Origin: Pelargonium cotyledonis
Lineage: Eukaryota > Streptophyta > Magnoliopsida > Geraniales > Geraniaceae
Direction: 5' to 3'
Length of the DNA: 34,115 nt
NCBI GenBank assembly: GCA_036897625.1
Contig: JAYMTA010000229.1
Location: 1 to 34,115 of the forward strand
The notes beneath the pieces were generated by a model, which did not search any database, had not been told where the DNA came from, and saw only the letters and a program-made list of their open reading frames with translations. How positions within the stretch are numbered: the stretch's first letter is position 1; the number at the start of each line of letters is the position of its first letter. Below, piece by piece: positions 1-14,767 of this stretch. A program made the position numbers and the translations under genes.

Positions 1-806
1 TCATGCTTGCTTTCACATGTTAGTAACTCTAGTTTAGTTAGTTTAAATCCTTCTTTCAAAAGTTGCACGCATGCATACAATATCATGTTCTTAAACTGCT
101 GCAAACATTCGTCTCTCTTTGGATTGTTATCACTGGAGTATATTTGTTTCATCTCCTTAAAATTGTTGGCCCTATGGAAGGGGGTGGAGGAGATTTAGGA
201 TTACATATCAAATTAATAAAACCTTGCTAATCAAAATCATGACAATAAGATCCTGCATGCTTAGAATACATGTAATACAAAAACTATGCGGTGGACGTAA
301 ATTATGGTATGCTTATTTGTGATTTTAATTTTAATTTCCTTTGCTTTATAATCCTCTATGATGCACAAGTAAATGTACGAGTATCTGGTATGACGTTTTG
401 GCTATTTTTCAAAAGTCCAGTCTGTTCGCTCTTATGTAGAATGCGTGGAAGCTCCTTCTATTTTCACATTTTGAGATGTTGATGACATTACTCTTCCACT
501 TGTAGAGTTAGACATTCGTTTACTCTCAGTCTACCCATTACGATTTAATGAGGTTTTGGCTTACTAAAATAAGTTACTCTTCCAAAAACTATAGTTAAAA
601 TGCTTTTAAAGTGTCGATGCTAATCATGTAGCTACATCCAGAATTTGTTTTTCATTTCGTATGATTGATTATCTGGTTTCGGAGACTTGAGATTATATCG
701 TGTCAAGGATTGTGGACTTACTATTCATTTAACTGTCTCCTCAATATACCGATTTGTACATCCGAATTAGTTCATATCTGACTGCGCTCTTCTCTTTCAT
801 CATCAG
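1..806. other. Left-edge AT-rich stretch, no recognised gene
   Basis: No reading frame here resembles a known protein, and no splice-bounded exon stands out. It may be intron or 3' intronic sequence of the gene whose possible last exon lies at 807-869, because a pyrimidine-rich tract leads straight into that acceptor. I see no transposon ends. Confidence 0.4.
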
Positions 807-869
807 GATTTGTCAAAAGCTCTTGTGAAGATTCGTCCCAAGAATAACAGCAAAAAGAAAACTTATTAG
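807..869 (+). CDS. Possible terminal exon of an upstream gene (partial)
   Basis: A pyrimidine-rich tract ending in CATCAG (801-806) is followed by 63 nt open in phase 0, ending in TAG at 867-869. It would encode about 20 residues (DLSKALVKIRP, then a basic tail NNSKKKTY). A short lysine-rich last exon is common in plant genes, and the next gene starts about 1.2 kb downstream on the same strand, so the spacing fits. I do not recognise the protein, and the rest of the gene would lie to the left, mostly outside the window. This rests only on the splice acceptor and the open frame, so it could be chance. Confidence 0.3.
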   Translation, partial: DLSKALVKIRPKNNSKKKTY

Positions 870-2077
870 ATTGCTCTCATCTATTGTACGTAACTCACAG
901 GCTTCTAGTTCTCCCCTTATGAACCAAACTTTTTCAGTTAGTTTAATGTTTTCTTTTACAATGTAAGATCAAGTATTAGTGACTATCCGAGAATTGACTT
1001 GAAAATATGTAAGTTTGGGTAAAATGAAATGGACCTTGAATGGGAATGTTTTATGCAAAATTGCGGGTTGGGTTTGGTACAACTTGCACGTTTTGCATGT
1101 AAAACCCACCCAAGCAAACCCGCAACTTTTTTTGGGTTTGATTAGATACCGAAAAAATAAACCTAAATCCTGAATTGCATTGCAACAACTTGAGTTTCTA
1201 AAAACCTTTTGTTTATGTTGATAAGTTCATATCATCAATGCCTAAAGACAGATTATGATAGGAATGGATGTACTTCTAGGCTGGAGGGCAATTTGGGTAT
1301 AGTAATTTAAAAGTATTTTCCAGACAATTGTCACAAACAAGAAGTGGGTTGGATTATGGTTGAGCCAATCTCTACCTAATTTTCATCTTTGTACAAATAC
1401 AACCCACATTTACCCTTTTGCCCATCATTCTTGCACGCATGATGCTGTAATAAAAAGCTCAACTAAACCCATAAAAAAAAAAGCTCAACTAAATTTGTGT
1501 GAACTGAGTCAACGAGAAAATGTCACGTAACCAAATAACACATATATGTTCTATTGAATTCGATTCATTTTTATTGTGTTTTAGTTGAATCTCATTCACT
1601 CATTTTTATGGCTATCAATTCAAATGCCGTGTTTAGAGCCCATCTGAATTTTTCGGTCTAATGAATATATTATAATTTTTATTCAACCTTAAACTCATAT
1701 AATCGCAGTTCAGTTTTTAAGTTCAAATTGTTATCTCTGACCATCGAGTGCCTTAACTAAATATTGTTGGAAAACATAGTGGCAATATGGTAATTAAACC
1801 CAACAACAGGTGCAAATCCATTTACTACAAAGTAAAACCCATTCCTCACACAAACAAAACCGCACACTTCACTTCGCAATCATCGCCATTGCAACAGTTC
1901 TCGGAGCTTAAGCAACAAACACAAAAAACAACCAAAACGCGAACAACATTTTGCTTCTCTTTGGCTTTACAAAGCAAAGATTTGTAACTGTTTGTGAGCT
2001 CCAATTTCATTTCTGTCTTCGATTTTCTTCTTCTTCGCTGATTTTGTCGCTGCAAGGAGAGCATATTTGGAGCTGCC
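870..2077. other. Intergenic region and 5' leader upstream of the ACP reductase gene
   Basis: It contains an imperfect inverted repeat of the GGGTTTGGG type (listed separately) and otherwise AT-rich sequence. From about 1840 the composition becomes C/A-rich and then CT-rich (stretches like TTCTTCTTCTTCG near 2023-2038), as is typical of a plant 5' untranslated leader. I see no clear TATA box for the downstream gene. Confidence 0.4.
1061..1126. repeat. Imperfect inverted repeat, GGGTTT-rich
   Basis: The left arm begins TTGCGGGTTGGGTTT (1061-1075). The right arm (about 1102-1126) reads as its imperfect reverse complement, containing AAACCCACCC and AAACCCGCAA. The same theme of GGGTTTGGG next to GCAATTT recurs near 5910-6085, 12345-12495 and 14053-14415, which suggests a dispersed non-autonomous element family. 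Confidence 0.45.
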
Positions 2078-6739
<4,662 letters not shown>

Positions 6740-7462
6740 GATGAACAATCTCTAACTCTGCTAGGCAGTTTTCGGCTTAAGATGAAGAGCGGCTCTATAT
6801 AATAAAACACCAATTCGGGTTTTCAAGGAATGTTAAGTGAAGCATGTGTTTTTTTATAACTGAAATGAAGTAGAGAGGGAGGTGTGCAATATGATACTGT
6901 AATTTATTGCAATTTCAGATGGAAAGGAAACGTTGCTTAAAGCACAAACCCACAAATATAAACTTTCAGCACTTTATTTCTATTTGTTTTCTGTCATCAT
7001 AGCATAACCAAGGTTTGCTCCGAAACCCTCCTTCCTTTTTCAGTGCATAATATAAGAACTTTCAAGTTTAGCATTTAACTATAATACAGTTACCAAATTC
7101 TCTCGATTTGAGCACAAAAAGAAAAATATTTTTCTCCGAAATTCTTTAACAAAAAAAAGTGACACCAAAATTTAAAATTTCTGAATCTGCCACTGACTGT
7201 TAGTTGGAAAATACAAATTGTTTTACAATTGGGGTTAGAAATAAAAGAAAAGCATCCCCAACATGTTTATTACGGTAGAGATAAAATTATGAAATACATA
7301 CATAAATATAACTATTCTTACATTATACTTCACTGCATTTAACTGTGGCGGGGAAGTCTAATTGATCTCTGGTTATATAATGACATTTCTTTCATAAGTA
7401 AAGAGCACATACCTTTGCAGTCTGTATTTGATCTATAATTACATGTCGAGATGCTTGGGGGA
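6740..7462. other. Intergenic space between two convergent genes (3' ends)
   Basis: This stretch holds the 3' untranslated regions of the ACP reductase gene (+) and the polymerase alpha subunit B gene (-). An AATAAA at 6801-6806 could serve as a poly(A) signal for the first. The remainder is AT-rich with no coding potential that I can see. Confidence 0.5.
6801..6806 (+). terminator. Candidate poly(A) signal AATAAA of the ACP reductase gene
   Basis: A canonical AATAAA lies 62 nt after the stop codon. This is close for a plant 3' UTR, so a weaker downstream signal may be the one used. Confidence 0.35.
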
Positions 7463-10400
7463 TTATATGCTGATAACTGAAGCATTTGTGGCGTCGGGAC
7501 TGCCATAGTAGTTGAGCTCCACGAAGCTACCGCCTCCTTCGCCGCGGGATAGTCTTCCCGGGTTCACACAAATGCACTTTGCTTCCTTTTCTCCTTCGCT
7601 TCTTCCTCCAAGATTCAACACCTGTGACAGTAAGAGAGAGCAATGCCGCAACGAATTCCAGAATAAGTTGTTGAAGTTAAAGCGATTGATTCTAGAATCG
7701 GTGCATTGTATGTATATTGAGAATCTGGTATTTAGTTATGATTCCCGAGATGCAGAAACTAGAATCTATTCTAGATTTGGTGTATAAAAGATACAGTTTG
7801 AGAATCTGCTATATAGGCCTAGAGCTAACAATTCTTGTTTGGGCATCGCGTTCGTGTCGTGCAGAACGGTTAAAAAAAACACGACAGGTTTGTAAACACA
7901 ACATGAACATGAGATGTTTTTAACACAGTAACTAAATGGGTCTACACACAATAACTAAACGGGACGTGTAGACACGATAGAACCAACACGTTTGACATGA
8001 CACTATCCAACAAGTTTGGTACAGCACGACCCTACACGCTTGGCACGCTATTACGATTAATTTACAATTATACCCTTAAGGGAGCATGTTGGGCGTGTTG
8101 TGAGTTTCATGTGTCACAACACGATTGATTAATTGTGTGGTTTTGGAGGCCTAAACACGAACACGACACGATTAGAAAGTGTGTGAGCTGAAACACGCTA
8201 ATTTTGTGTTGTGTCGTGTTATGACACGATTTGCAAGCTCTCTATGTAGCTATGAGCCATGAAATAAAGAAGCTAGAATCAATTCTAGTATTGGTGTTAG
8301 CACTATATATAGCTATGGTTTCTGAGATGCACACACTAGAATGATTCTAGAATAGGTGCATTAGACACATTATGAGAATCAGGTATTTAGCTATGATTGA
8401 TTCCTGAGATGCAGACACTAGAATGATTCTAGAATTGGTGTAATATATGCATTTCAAAAATCTGGCATATATGTAGCTACAGTTCCTGAGATGCTGAAAC
8501 TGTAACCAACAAGAAACAATTATGTACAAATTTACCTTTACAAAGTATTTGACATCTGAAGGGAGTATTAGAATATCTGGAACTGAAGAAATACGAAGAG
8601 CTTCAGGAGCAAGTGAAAAATCTATCGGAACGCCTTCTGCTGGTGGATATAGAGGATAAAAGCTGATTCATTTAAAAAAGCACACACACAATTAGATCAT
8701 TTGAATCTAATGATACTAAGTGAACAAAATACAACCAAGAAAATCTGAACATGCCTGCGCTGACTAAGAATATGGTTTGCAAGCCTACTCATGCGATCAC
8801 TGGGTATGCCATCTACCGGATTTCGTGAAATCTCTTCTCCACTAAGCTGTTTGAGAATATCCACAGTGCAACAACCTATCTTGACCTGAATAACCATACC
8901 AAAATGTGAATGAAAGCAACTCATGCTGTCATCTCAAGCATTCTCATTCGTCAAAAAAATAAAATAAATAATCTGAACTTCTTGGAGGTTGAGAGAAGTG
9001 AAAATTGTGAATAGAGAATTACAGTATATAAATGAGCAACAAACACAAAGGATAGCAATGAGTTTGAGCAATCCTAATACGACTATAGATGCAATTTTCT
9101 GTACCTGGTTTGCCTCAAAAATCCCGGGGTTCGTGAGACTGGTTATCTGACAATACAGTATCATTATAAATCAGTAGCTGTGACTATTGAGCATTTAACT
9201 TATAGGAGCCCAACAGCTCAAAAGATGAATTTATATCATACAACTTGTGTACCTGATGTTTGAGATCAGATGGTTGAATATCAAAAGGAGGCTGCAAATC
9301 CAAAGATAAAGTTGTTCAAATATAGTTGTATACTTCTCCGGCAAATGATGCTTAATTGAGTGGGAAGTTAGTTTGATGTAAATTAACAATACTAACCTGG
9401 GGGTAAACAAAATCATGGTTAGCATCACGTATAGATGGCATGAGAATCACACGCGCAGTGCTTCCCATATATTCCACGTAATCTTGCAACTGTAAAATTA
9501 AGATGAAATTAAACTCGAAGAAACATAAGCAGTTTTATCCTTAAAAACACCATCTTTCAAGAAAGATACCCTTCTGAGAACTTCCAGACGAAATATTTCC
9601 TCATAGCTATGGTCAATAGTTCCCTTCCTAATATCTGGATGCTCAGAATCAATGAAGGGTCCTAGCTGAAAAAAATCAGAGTGATGAGTAGAGACTACCC
9701 AAATCAATCAGTAGACAGACATTTTTACAATCATTGAAATGAAGAATAGCGGTTTCTTACCAGTATAAGCAACTGAGGGAGCTTTCTCCTAGCATATGCT
9801 AGCAGTTCAGTCAGAGGTTCAAACAATAGATTGTCTGTTGTAGTGTAAGGGCCCGCTGCAATGATCTGCTCAAATACAAAGGGTAAATTACTTGCAGAGG
9901 TGAAGAGAGTGCATTGAATAGTTACAACAACCAAGTCATTTACCAAAGAACATTGAGGCCAACTACATAAATCTTTAGCAAAACTCCATCAAAATTTCTT
10001 TTCGTATTCTCTTCCACTCCATCCTATTTAACATTATCCCCTTTGCCAAGTCATGTATTAACTTAGCCCTGCCCTACCCACCCTTTTTAGGATACTAAAT
10101 TATAAAATCACTAGGGATTTTTCAGTTGTTTGTGTTCAAAGTCTAAACCGACTTTGCAAAAATGAGAAAGCTTCTTTCAAATGCTAAAATTTATGTCTTC
10201 TTGAACATTCATACCTACTTTATGAGCCTTCAACTGATTTATTTCACGGTGATGCATTATGAGCATACTTTATAAAATCATCTGTATCTTATTTCAACAT
10301 TATGAAAGCCTTCTCAGGGTTTCTTCGAAAGCTCACACCTATAATATTATATATCCCAGTCAGGTCTATAGTCTTCACAATATGCATGGTTCAAAGAAGC

Positions 10401-13400
10401 CAATGCCCAAACAAATGCACATATTTGTGGTTATGAAGCCAGTTTGGAAGAAGAAAGTAAGTTAATTTAGCATTGCAGCTTATCTAATAATTCATATGCA
10501 AGTTTACACACCACTGATAGCTCTTCTGGCATACATGTCAAATCAGTTGATGGATCCTCCTGATCCAAAGCTTGCTTCTTTGCAGGACGCAAATTGGTAT
10601 CAGCAGAATCAGGCAAAGGAAAACAATCAACCACTTCTGATGCAATCAAACAATGTCCACTAGGATTGTCCCCTAGAACACCTACTATCTGTGAATACAG
10701 TTCTTGCATGTTAAACTTTAAGTGAGAAGTATAATTCACCGTATGATTGAAAAACATGATTTGATTTCTATTTCATATTACCTGACCCGGGAAAATGGAA
10801 TACTGCTTCAACTTTTGTAAATCTAGACGAACACGCTGTCCTCCAGAATGCTCAACACTGTCAGAACTCAAAGCATTGGAACTCATGACAGCAGGTAGGA
10901 TATATAGTAGTAACTTGTTCAAATATCAGACAAAGGTAATTGGTCAAGCATTAAGTATGTGAATGCCCATTCAAAGTGCTTTTAGACCAAAAACATAAAC
11001 TAATCAAGACAATCCTAAAATCCTAATAATCAAGACATCAAGGCCCTGCCTTTCCCATACGAACACAACATGAAGCAGATCATGACAACAAAGGTATTTT
11101 CCATGCAAACAATTGAGTGAAGGACCAGAATGGGTGATTAGTGAACTTCAGTATGCGAGAACCTATTTTTTTTTATCAGTTATTTCAAATTGATACCCAT
11201 ACATGTAAGGCTCCATTGTTGTATCTCAAATGTTGCCTTGTCTGTGAGTACATTTTCTATCTCCCAGCCACATACACGAGTGGTTAAAGTACTATGAGGA
11301 TCCTTTACCTGCTTTGCAACAATGTAGACTTCTCATTTAAACGACCTTCTCCATCACAACAGATCATGCCAACTGCAAATATACTTTTCTGAAAGAAAAT
11401 AGATTCAATAAGATGCCCAGACATGCAGGTTTATACCATGATACAATATTTATTGCTTTGAATGGTAAGTAAGTTAGATGGCCTCAGATCCAGTAAATTT
11501 ATGCACGAATAAGTAAATAAAAAGTTGTTCAGGTGGAATTTATAAGTTATGCGTATGGGATTACTGTGTGTATGTGTGTGTATGTGTGTGCATGAGAGAG
11601 AGAGAGAGAGAGAGAAGAAAAATTACAAGTGAAGCGACTGTAGGATCCACTGGTTCTTCATACAGGCCAGAAGCAACCAGTGTTGTAGAATGCTTTCTGA
11701 TCCGATCTTCTAGCGCATTAAACTACATTAGAGAAAATTTATGTGAGAAGAAACTATACATGGAGGTGAAGTGAAAAAACATGCATCGCTGTGAAAAGTA
11801 TTATGTACCTTGTCTTCAATCCTATCATACATGAATCTGCAACCTGGATCAGGTCCTGATCCATGAACCACCAAGGAACACCTCTTGCGGGGTTGAACTC
11901 TCTTAATAATGTCATCCTCAAAGTTCTCATGATCTTGCTCATTATTTGCATTATCTACATCAGGTACATTATTGATGCTGAATTTCACTACAAACTTAAC
12001 TATCCGCTGGCCAAAGGGAGTCACAAGTTTGGATAGCTTCATCGACGAATAGCCATTCCCATTTGTTTTATTCGCTGAATCAAATGATTCAGAATACAGT
12101 TTCTTGGTACTGTCCTTCGGAGTGCCAGGAAGGTCTTCTGTTGCCTCATCATGATCATCATTCAAAATCCTAAATAAGAGATTTGTAAATGTCATTTGCA
12201 CTACAAGAATTAGTGTTGCTCAATGCTCAAATTTGCACTTAAATATATATTGTTCATTGCAATAGTTGACTCAACATTCTATCAACCAGTCTGAATATTA
12301 TTAAGCACATCCTTCAGCTAGAGAGCTAGTAATTCAGGTCTCGGGCAGAGTTGAAAAGGTCTAACCCCAAACCAGTCCGCAATTCTCTATTGGCAAACCT
12401 GATCCGACTCAAAAATTGATTGACTCTCTTTTATGTAACTTCAACCCCAAAAAACTGTGGGGCGGGTTTCGGGTTCAAATTGCCAACTCCTATCCCATGT
12501 AGTGATCTGAGCAGTTAGAGCCCACTAGAATACTTATTACATTGAACAATATACCTTCATGTGGAAATGGATAGTCTTCAAATACAAATGTCACTCAGAA
12601 AAATGATAGTAGGGTTTTGTCAACAATCAAATGCTACTGTTTTAGGAGAATTGCATTACCATCATGTGCAAACCCACAAACAAATGCAAGAAAAAATTAC
12701 GTAAAATAGTAAATAAGTAAATAAAACTATAGAAACTATGATGAGTGCTTACATGTCCACATCTTTACTGGAGTATATATGCAACCCTGGTTCCTCCTTT
12801 ATAATTGCTTCTTTCCGGTCGTTTTGTAGGTGAAGCAAGAACCCCTCCATTTGATCATTTTGTACAATTGGTTCTATCAATTGTCTATCACATATTTATT
12901 TCCAAAATGAAGTTAATGAACCATAAAACATCAAGAAATCCATAACCAAATTTCCTAAACAAAAACATATTCAAAATCTGTATCCCAACAATGAGCAGCA
13001 AACTTAACTAATTCAAATATATATTTTATCTCTCCTTTTACTAAAGTATTTCCACATGCTGCTTATTCTCTCAGCACCCAAACAGAAAACAAATCCAAAT
13101 GCTAAATTAAGCTACTTACTTAACTAACTGAAATATATTTTTCTGTCTCCTTTTACTAAATTATTTACACAGATTACTATTTTCTTATAATCCAAGCAGA
13201 AAGTATTTCCACATACTGCTTATTTTCTCAGCATCCAAACAGGAAAAAAAAATGCTAAATTACTTACTTACTTAACCAACTGAAATTTATTTTTCTTTCT
13301 CCTTTTACTAAATTATTTACATAGACTGCTATTTTCTCATACTCCAAGCAGAAAATAAATCTAAATCCCAAAAACAAACAACAGACTTAACTAATTGAAA

Positions 13401-13776
13401 TATATATTTTCTCTCATTTTACTAAATTGTATCAACGGACTGCTTGTTTTCTGAGCATCCAAACAGACAATTACTCCAAATTCTAAAATTAAGCTACTAA
13501 TCTAAATTTCACTGAAAAACGTAGTGAACAACCTGTTGAGATAGTAAACTTCCCAGCTTGAAACGAGATCGGAGGGCTTCAGATCGTAGTTTATACAGAA
13601 CGTATGACCTGATAGATTCGGAACCAAACAGTGACATCAATTTCTGCAAATTTGAACGAGATTCAAGGGCAAAAAGGGAACAGAAACAATATTTACTCAC
13701 ATTTCTTGAGAACCTCTTCTTCGTCTTCAACCTTGAACTCGCTCTTCCTGAACTCCGCTCGGATCTCCTCTTCCAT
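7463..13776 (-). CDS. POLA2: DNA polymerase alpha subunit B (16 exons)
   Basis: Regulatory B subunit of the DNA polymerase alpha-primase complex that starts replication in the nucleus. Exons in coding order: 13776-13701, 13608-13533, 12884-12753, 12169-11809, 11722-11627, 11388-11309, 10881-10782, 10688-10512, 9865-9761, 9665-9570, 9489-9397, 9291-9253, 9146-9105, 8885-8755, 8662-8536, 7621-7463. All junctions are in frame; total 629 aa, close to the size of other B subunits. The N-terminal domain starts MEEEIRAEFRKSEF and includes KCHTFCINYDLKPSDL. An acidic linker precedes the OB-fold region (about 215-310). The inactive phosphodiesterase-like domain follows, with AAGPYTTTDNLLFEPL (about 369-384), LGPFIDSEHPDI (402-413), VILMPSIRDANHD, LTQR/LSQR-type RSFYPLYPP (534-542) and CVNPGRLSRGEGGGSF. 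Intron 14 needs a GC donor (AG|GCATGT at 8754). Exon 2 was placed by its similarity to the plant N-terminal domain, because the neighbouring acceptor gives a stop. Confidence 0.93.
7688..8505. repeat. Tandem repeat of ~65-82-bp unit in intron 15, split by an insertion
   Basis: Repeated copies of the order GATTCTAGAAT, TTGGTG, GAGAATCTGGTATTTAGCTATG, TTCCTGAGATGCAGA, CACTA start near 7688, 7762, 8276, 8339 and 8421. The second copy is broken by about 425 bp of unrelated sequence (7817-8241). Together they fill most of the 914-nt intron 15 of the polymerase subunit gene. Confidence 0.7.
7817..8241. mobile_element. hAT-like non-autonomous insertion with TCGTGTCGTG/CACGACAC arms
   Basis: About 425 bp interrupts the second copy of a tandem repeat. 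It is flanked by CTATATAG (7809-7816) and CTATGTAG (8242-8249), an imperfect 8-bp duplication (7 of 8), the length expected for hAT elements. The left end carries AGAGCTAACAATTCTTGT. The reverse complement of the right end carries AGAGCTTGCAAATCGTGT, so the termini are roughly inverted. The inside is rich in ACACGA/TCGTGT motifs in both orientations. There is no coding capacity. The exact ends are uncertain by a few bases. Confidence 0.55.
11567..11616 (+). repeat. GT/GA microsatellite in intron 5 of the polymerase subunit gene
   Basis: A run of GTGTATGTGTGTG is followed directly by an uninterrupted (GA)n run ending near 11616. It is a compound dinucleotide microsatellite 11-60 bases from exon 5 and is likely length-polymorphic. 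Confidence 0.85.
12340..12500. mobile_element. Remnant of the GGGTTT/GGCAATTT family in intron 3
   Basis: The segment contains CCCCAAACC and GCGGGTTTCGGGTTC blocks and ends with AAATTGCCAACTC, the reverse of the GTTGGCAATTT end seen elsewhere in the window. No target duplication was found. It lies inside intron 3 (12170-12752) of the polymerase subunit gene, which is otherwise AT-rich. Confidence 0.4.
12950..13490. repeat. Degenerate ~115-bp tandem repeat in intron 2
   Basis: About four copies share CTCCTTTTACTAAA, TATTT-CACA, CTGCTTATTTTCTCAGCATCCAAACAG, AAATCCAAAT and CTTAACTAACTGAAATATATTTT. The CTCC/CTCT-TTTTACTA landmark falls near 13032, 13147, 13299 and 13411. The third interval is longer and contains a partial extra copy. 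The repeat fills most of the 648-nt intron 2 of the polymerase subunit gene. Confidence 0.75.
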
Positions 13777-13842
13777 GGCTGCTTCGAGGCCTAGGGTTTT
13801 TCTCTATCCACCACTTCCCAGTTCGGCGGTTCGCGGAGAAAT

Positions 13843-13852
13843 GGCGGGAAAA
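13843..13852 (-). promoter_or_regulatory. E2F-type site upstream of the DNA polymerase alpha subunit B gene
   Basis: On the coding (minus) strand the ten bases read TTTTCCCGCC, which matches the E2F/DP core TTTSSCGC. The site lies 67-76 bp upstream of the start codon, in the leader or proximal promoter. E2F control at the G1/S transition is established for replication genes in plants and animals, including polymerase alpha subunits, so the site is well placed. Confidence 0.7.
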
Positions 13853-14052
13853 TTGTGCTTTGAGGGCAATTTATATGGTGTCTTTTCTTCACGTGTAGTT
13901 ACTGTTTTGCCCCTGCTCTTCTAGCATCTTAATTTGCAGAGCGGAGTGTGTAGACAACAAAACGCACCGTTTCGTAGTGGTATTCCAACAAACAATTTAT
14001 TCAAAAATAATAACTTTACTTTTCGGATTTAGGATTTATCCATTCAAAATTA

Positions 14053-14415
14053 GAAATGGCAATTTGGGTTTAAATTCAAGCTATATTTTAAGAAATAAAG
14101 TTTGAATTCAATCAAAAAGGGAATGCAGATTAGTTTGAGATACATGTTTCGGCCTAAACGTTGGATCAGGTTAAGCCGAAAATGGATCGCACCGAATTTA
14201 TGTAGCACAAACCTAAAAAAGAAAATTCCGATCAAATTTAAGGTGTTCTTAGATTTAGATCCAAATTGTCGGATTTAATTGCGATTCAATTAATGAACTC
14301 TTCTTTCATCAAAATTAGGAAGCGACTGTAGTTGATGAAAGGTTAGACAAACAAAAAGTTGCTAAATATTTACCAGTGATTTTATTAGCCCGACCCGCTT
14401 CAAATCTGCAGCCCG
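14053..14415. mobile_element. Possible non-autonomous element with GGCAATTTGGG ends
   Basis: The left end reads AATGGCAATTTGGGTTT (14053 on). The right end reads GCAGCCCGAATTGCCA (to about 14422), the approximate inverse complement. The inside contains TCAGGTTAAGCC and CGACCCGCTTC motifs as in related copies. I found no convincing flanking duplication, so it is probably old. Confidence 0.45.
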
Positions 14416-14767
14416 AATTGCCAAGTCTACTTGTGAATCAAGATGAAAGTAAAAATGTAAACCTTATTTCTATGTTAGAACATGGATATAAAAGCAAAGC
14501 TATTAACACTAGAACAAAACAAATGTATTGAACAAATGAATAATTACAAAGTGAGGACAATGAAGAAAACACCACAGAATCCAATCCCTCAGCAAAGACT
14601 TCTCAGGGATTCAACAATATGTTGTAGATTAAAAAAAGGACTAAACATATTTGCAGAAACTCCACAAGAATCACCACATTGTCCTCAACTCTTGAGCTCA
14701 TCACATTTTCAGACAACCTTTGACAGCAGTTTATTGATGAGCCGAGGACAGTTTTTTTCTTCTTTTC

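Larger units (their letters stand above)
13777..14767. other. Intergenic: polymerase subunit promoter and transporter 3' end
   Basis: The first ~150 bp is the leader and promoter of the polymerase subunit gene, including the E2F-type site. From about 14050 to 14415 sits a GGCAATTT-family remnant. The remaining ~350 bp downstream of the transporter stop codon is AT-rich and presumably 3' UTR. No additional gene is seen. Confidence 0.5.

Noticed and set aside
13509-13730. Minus-strand frame reading KLMSLFGSESIRSYVLYKL as exon 2 of the polymerase subunit gene
   Set aside because: Using the acceptor before it shifts the frame or gives a stop; the alternative acceptor at 13609-13610 yields KCHTFCINYDLKPSDL, which fits the plant N-terminal domain and the next exon.
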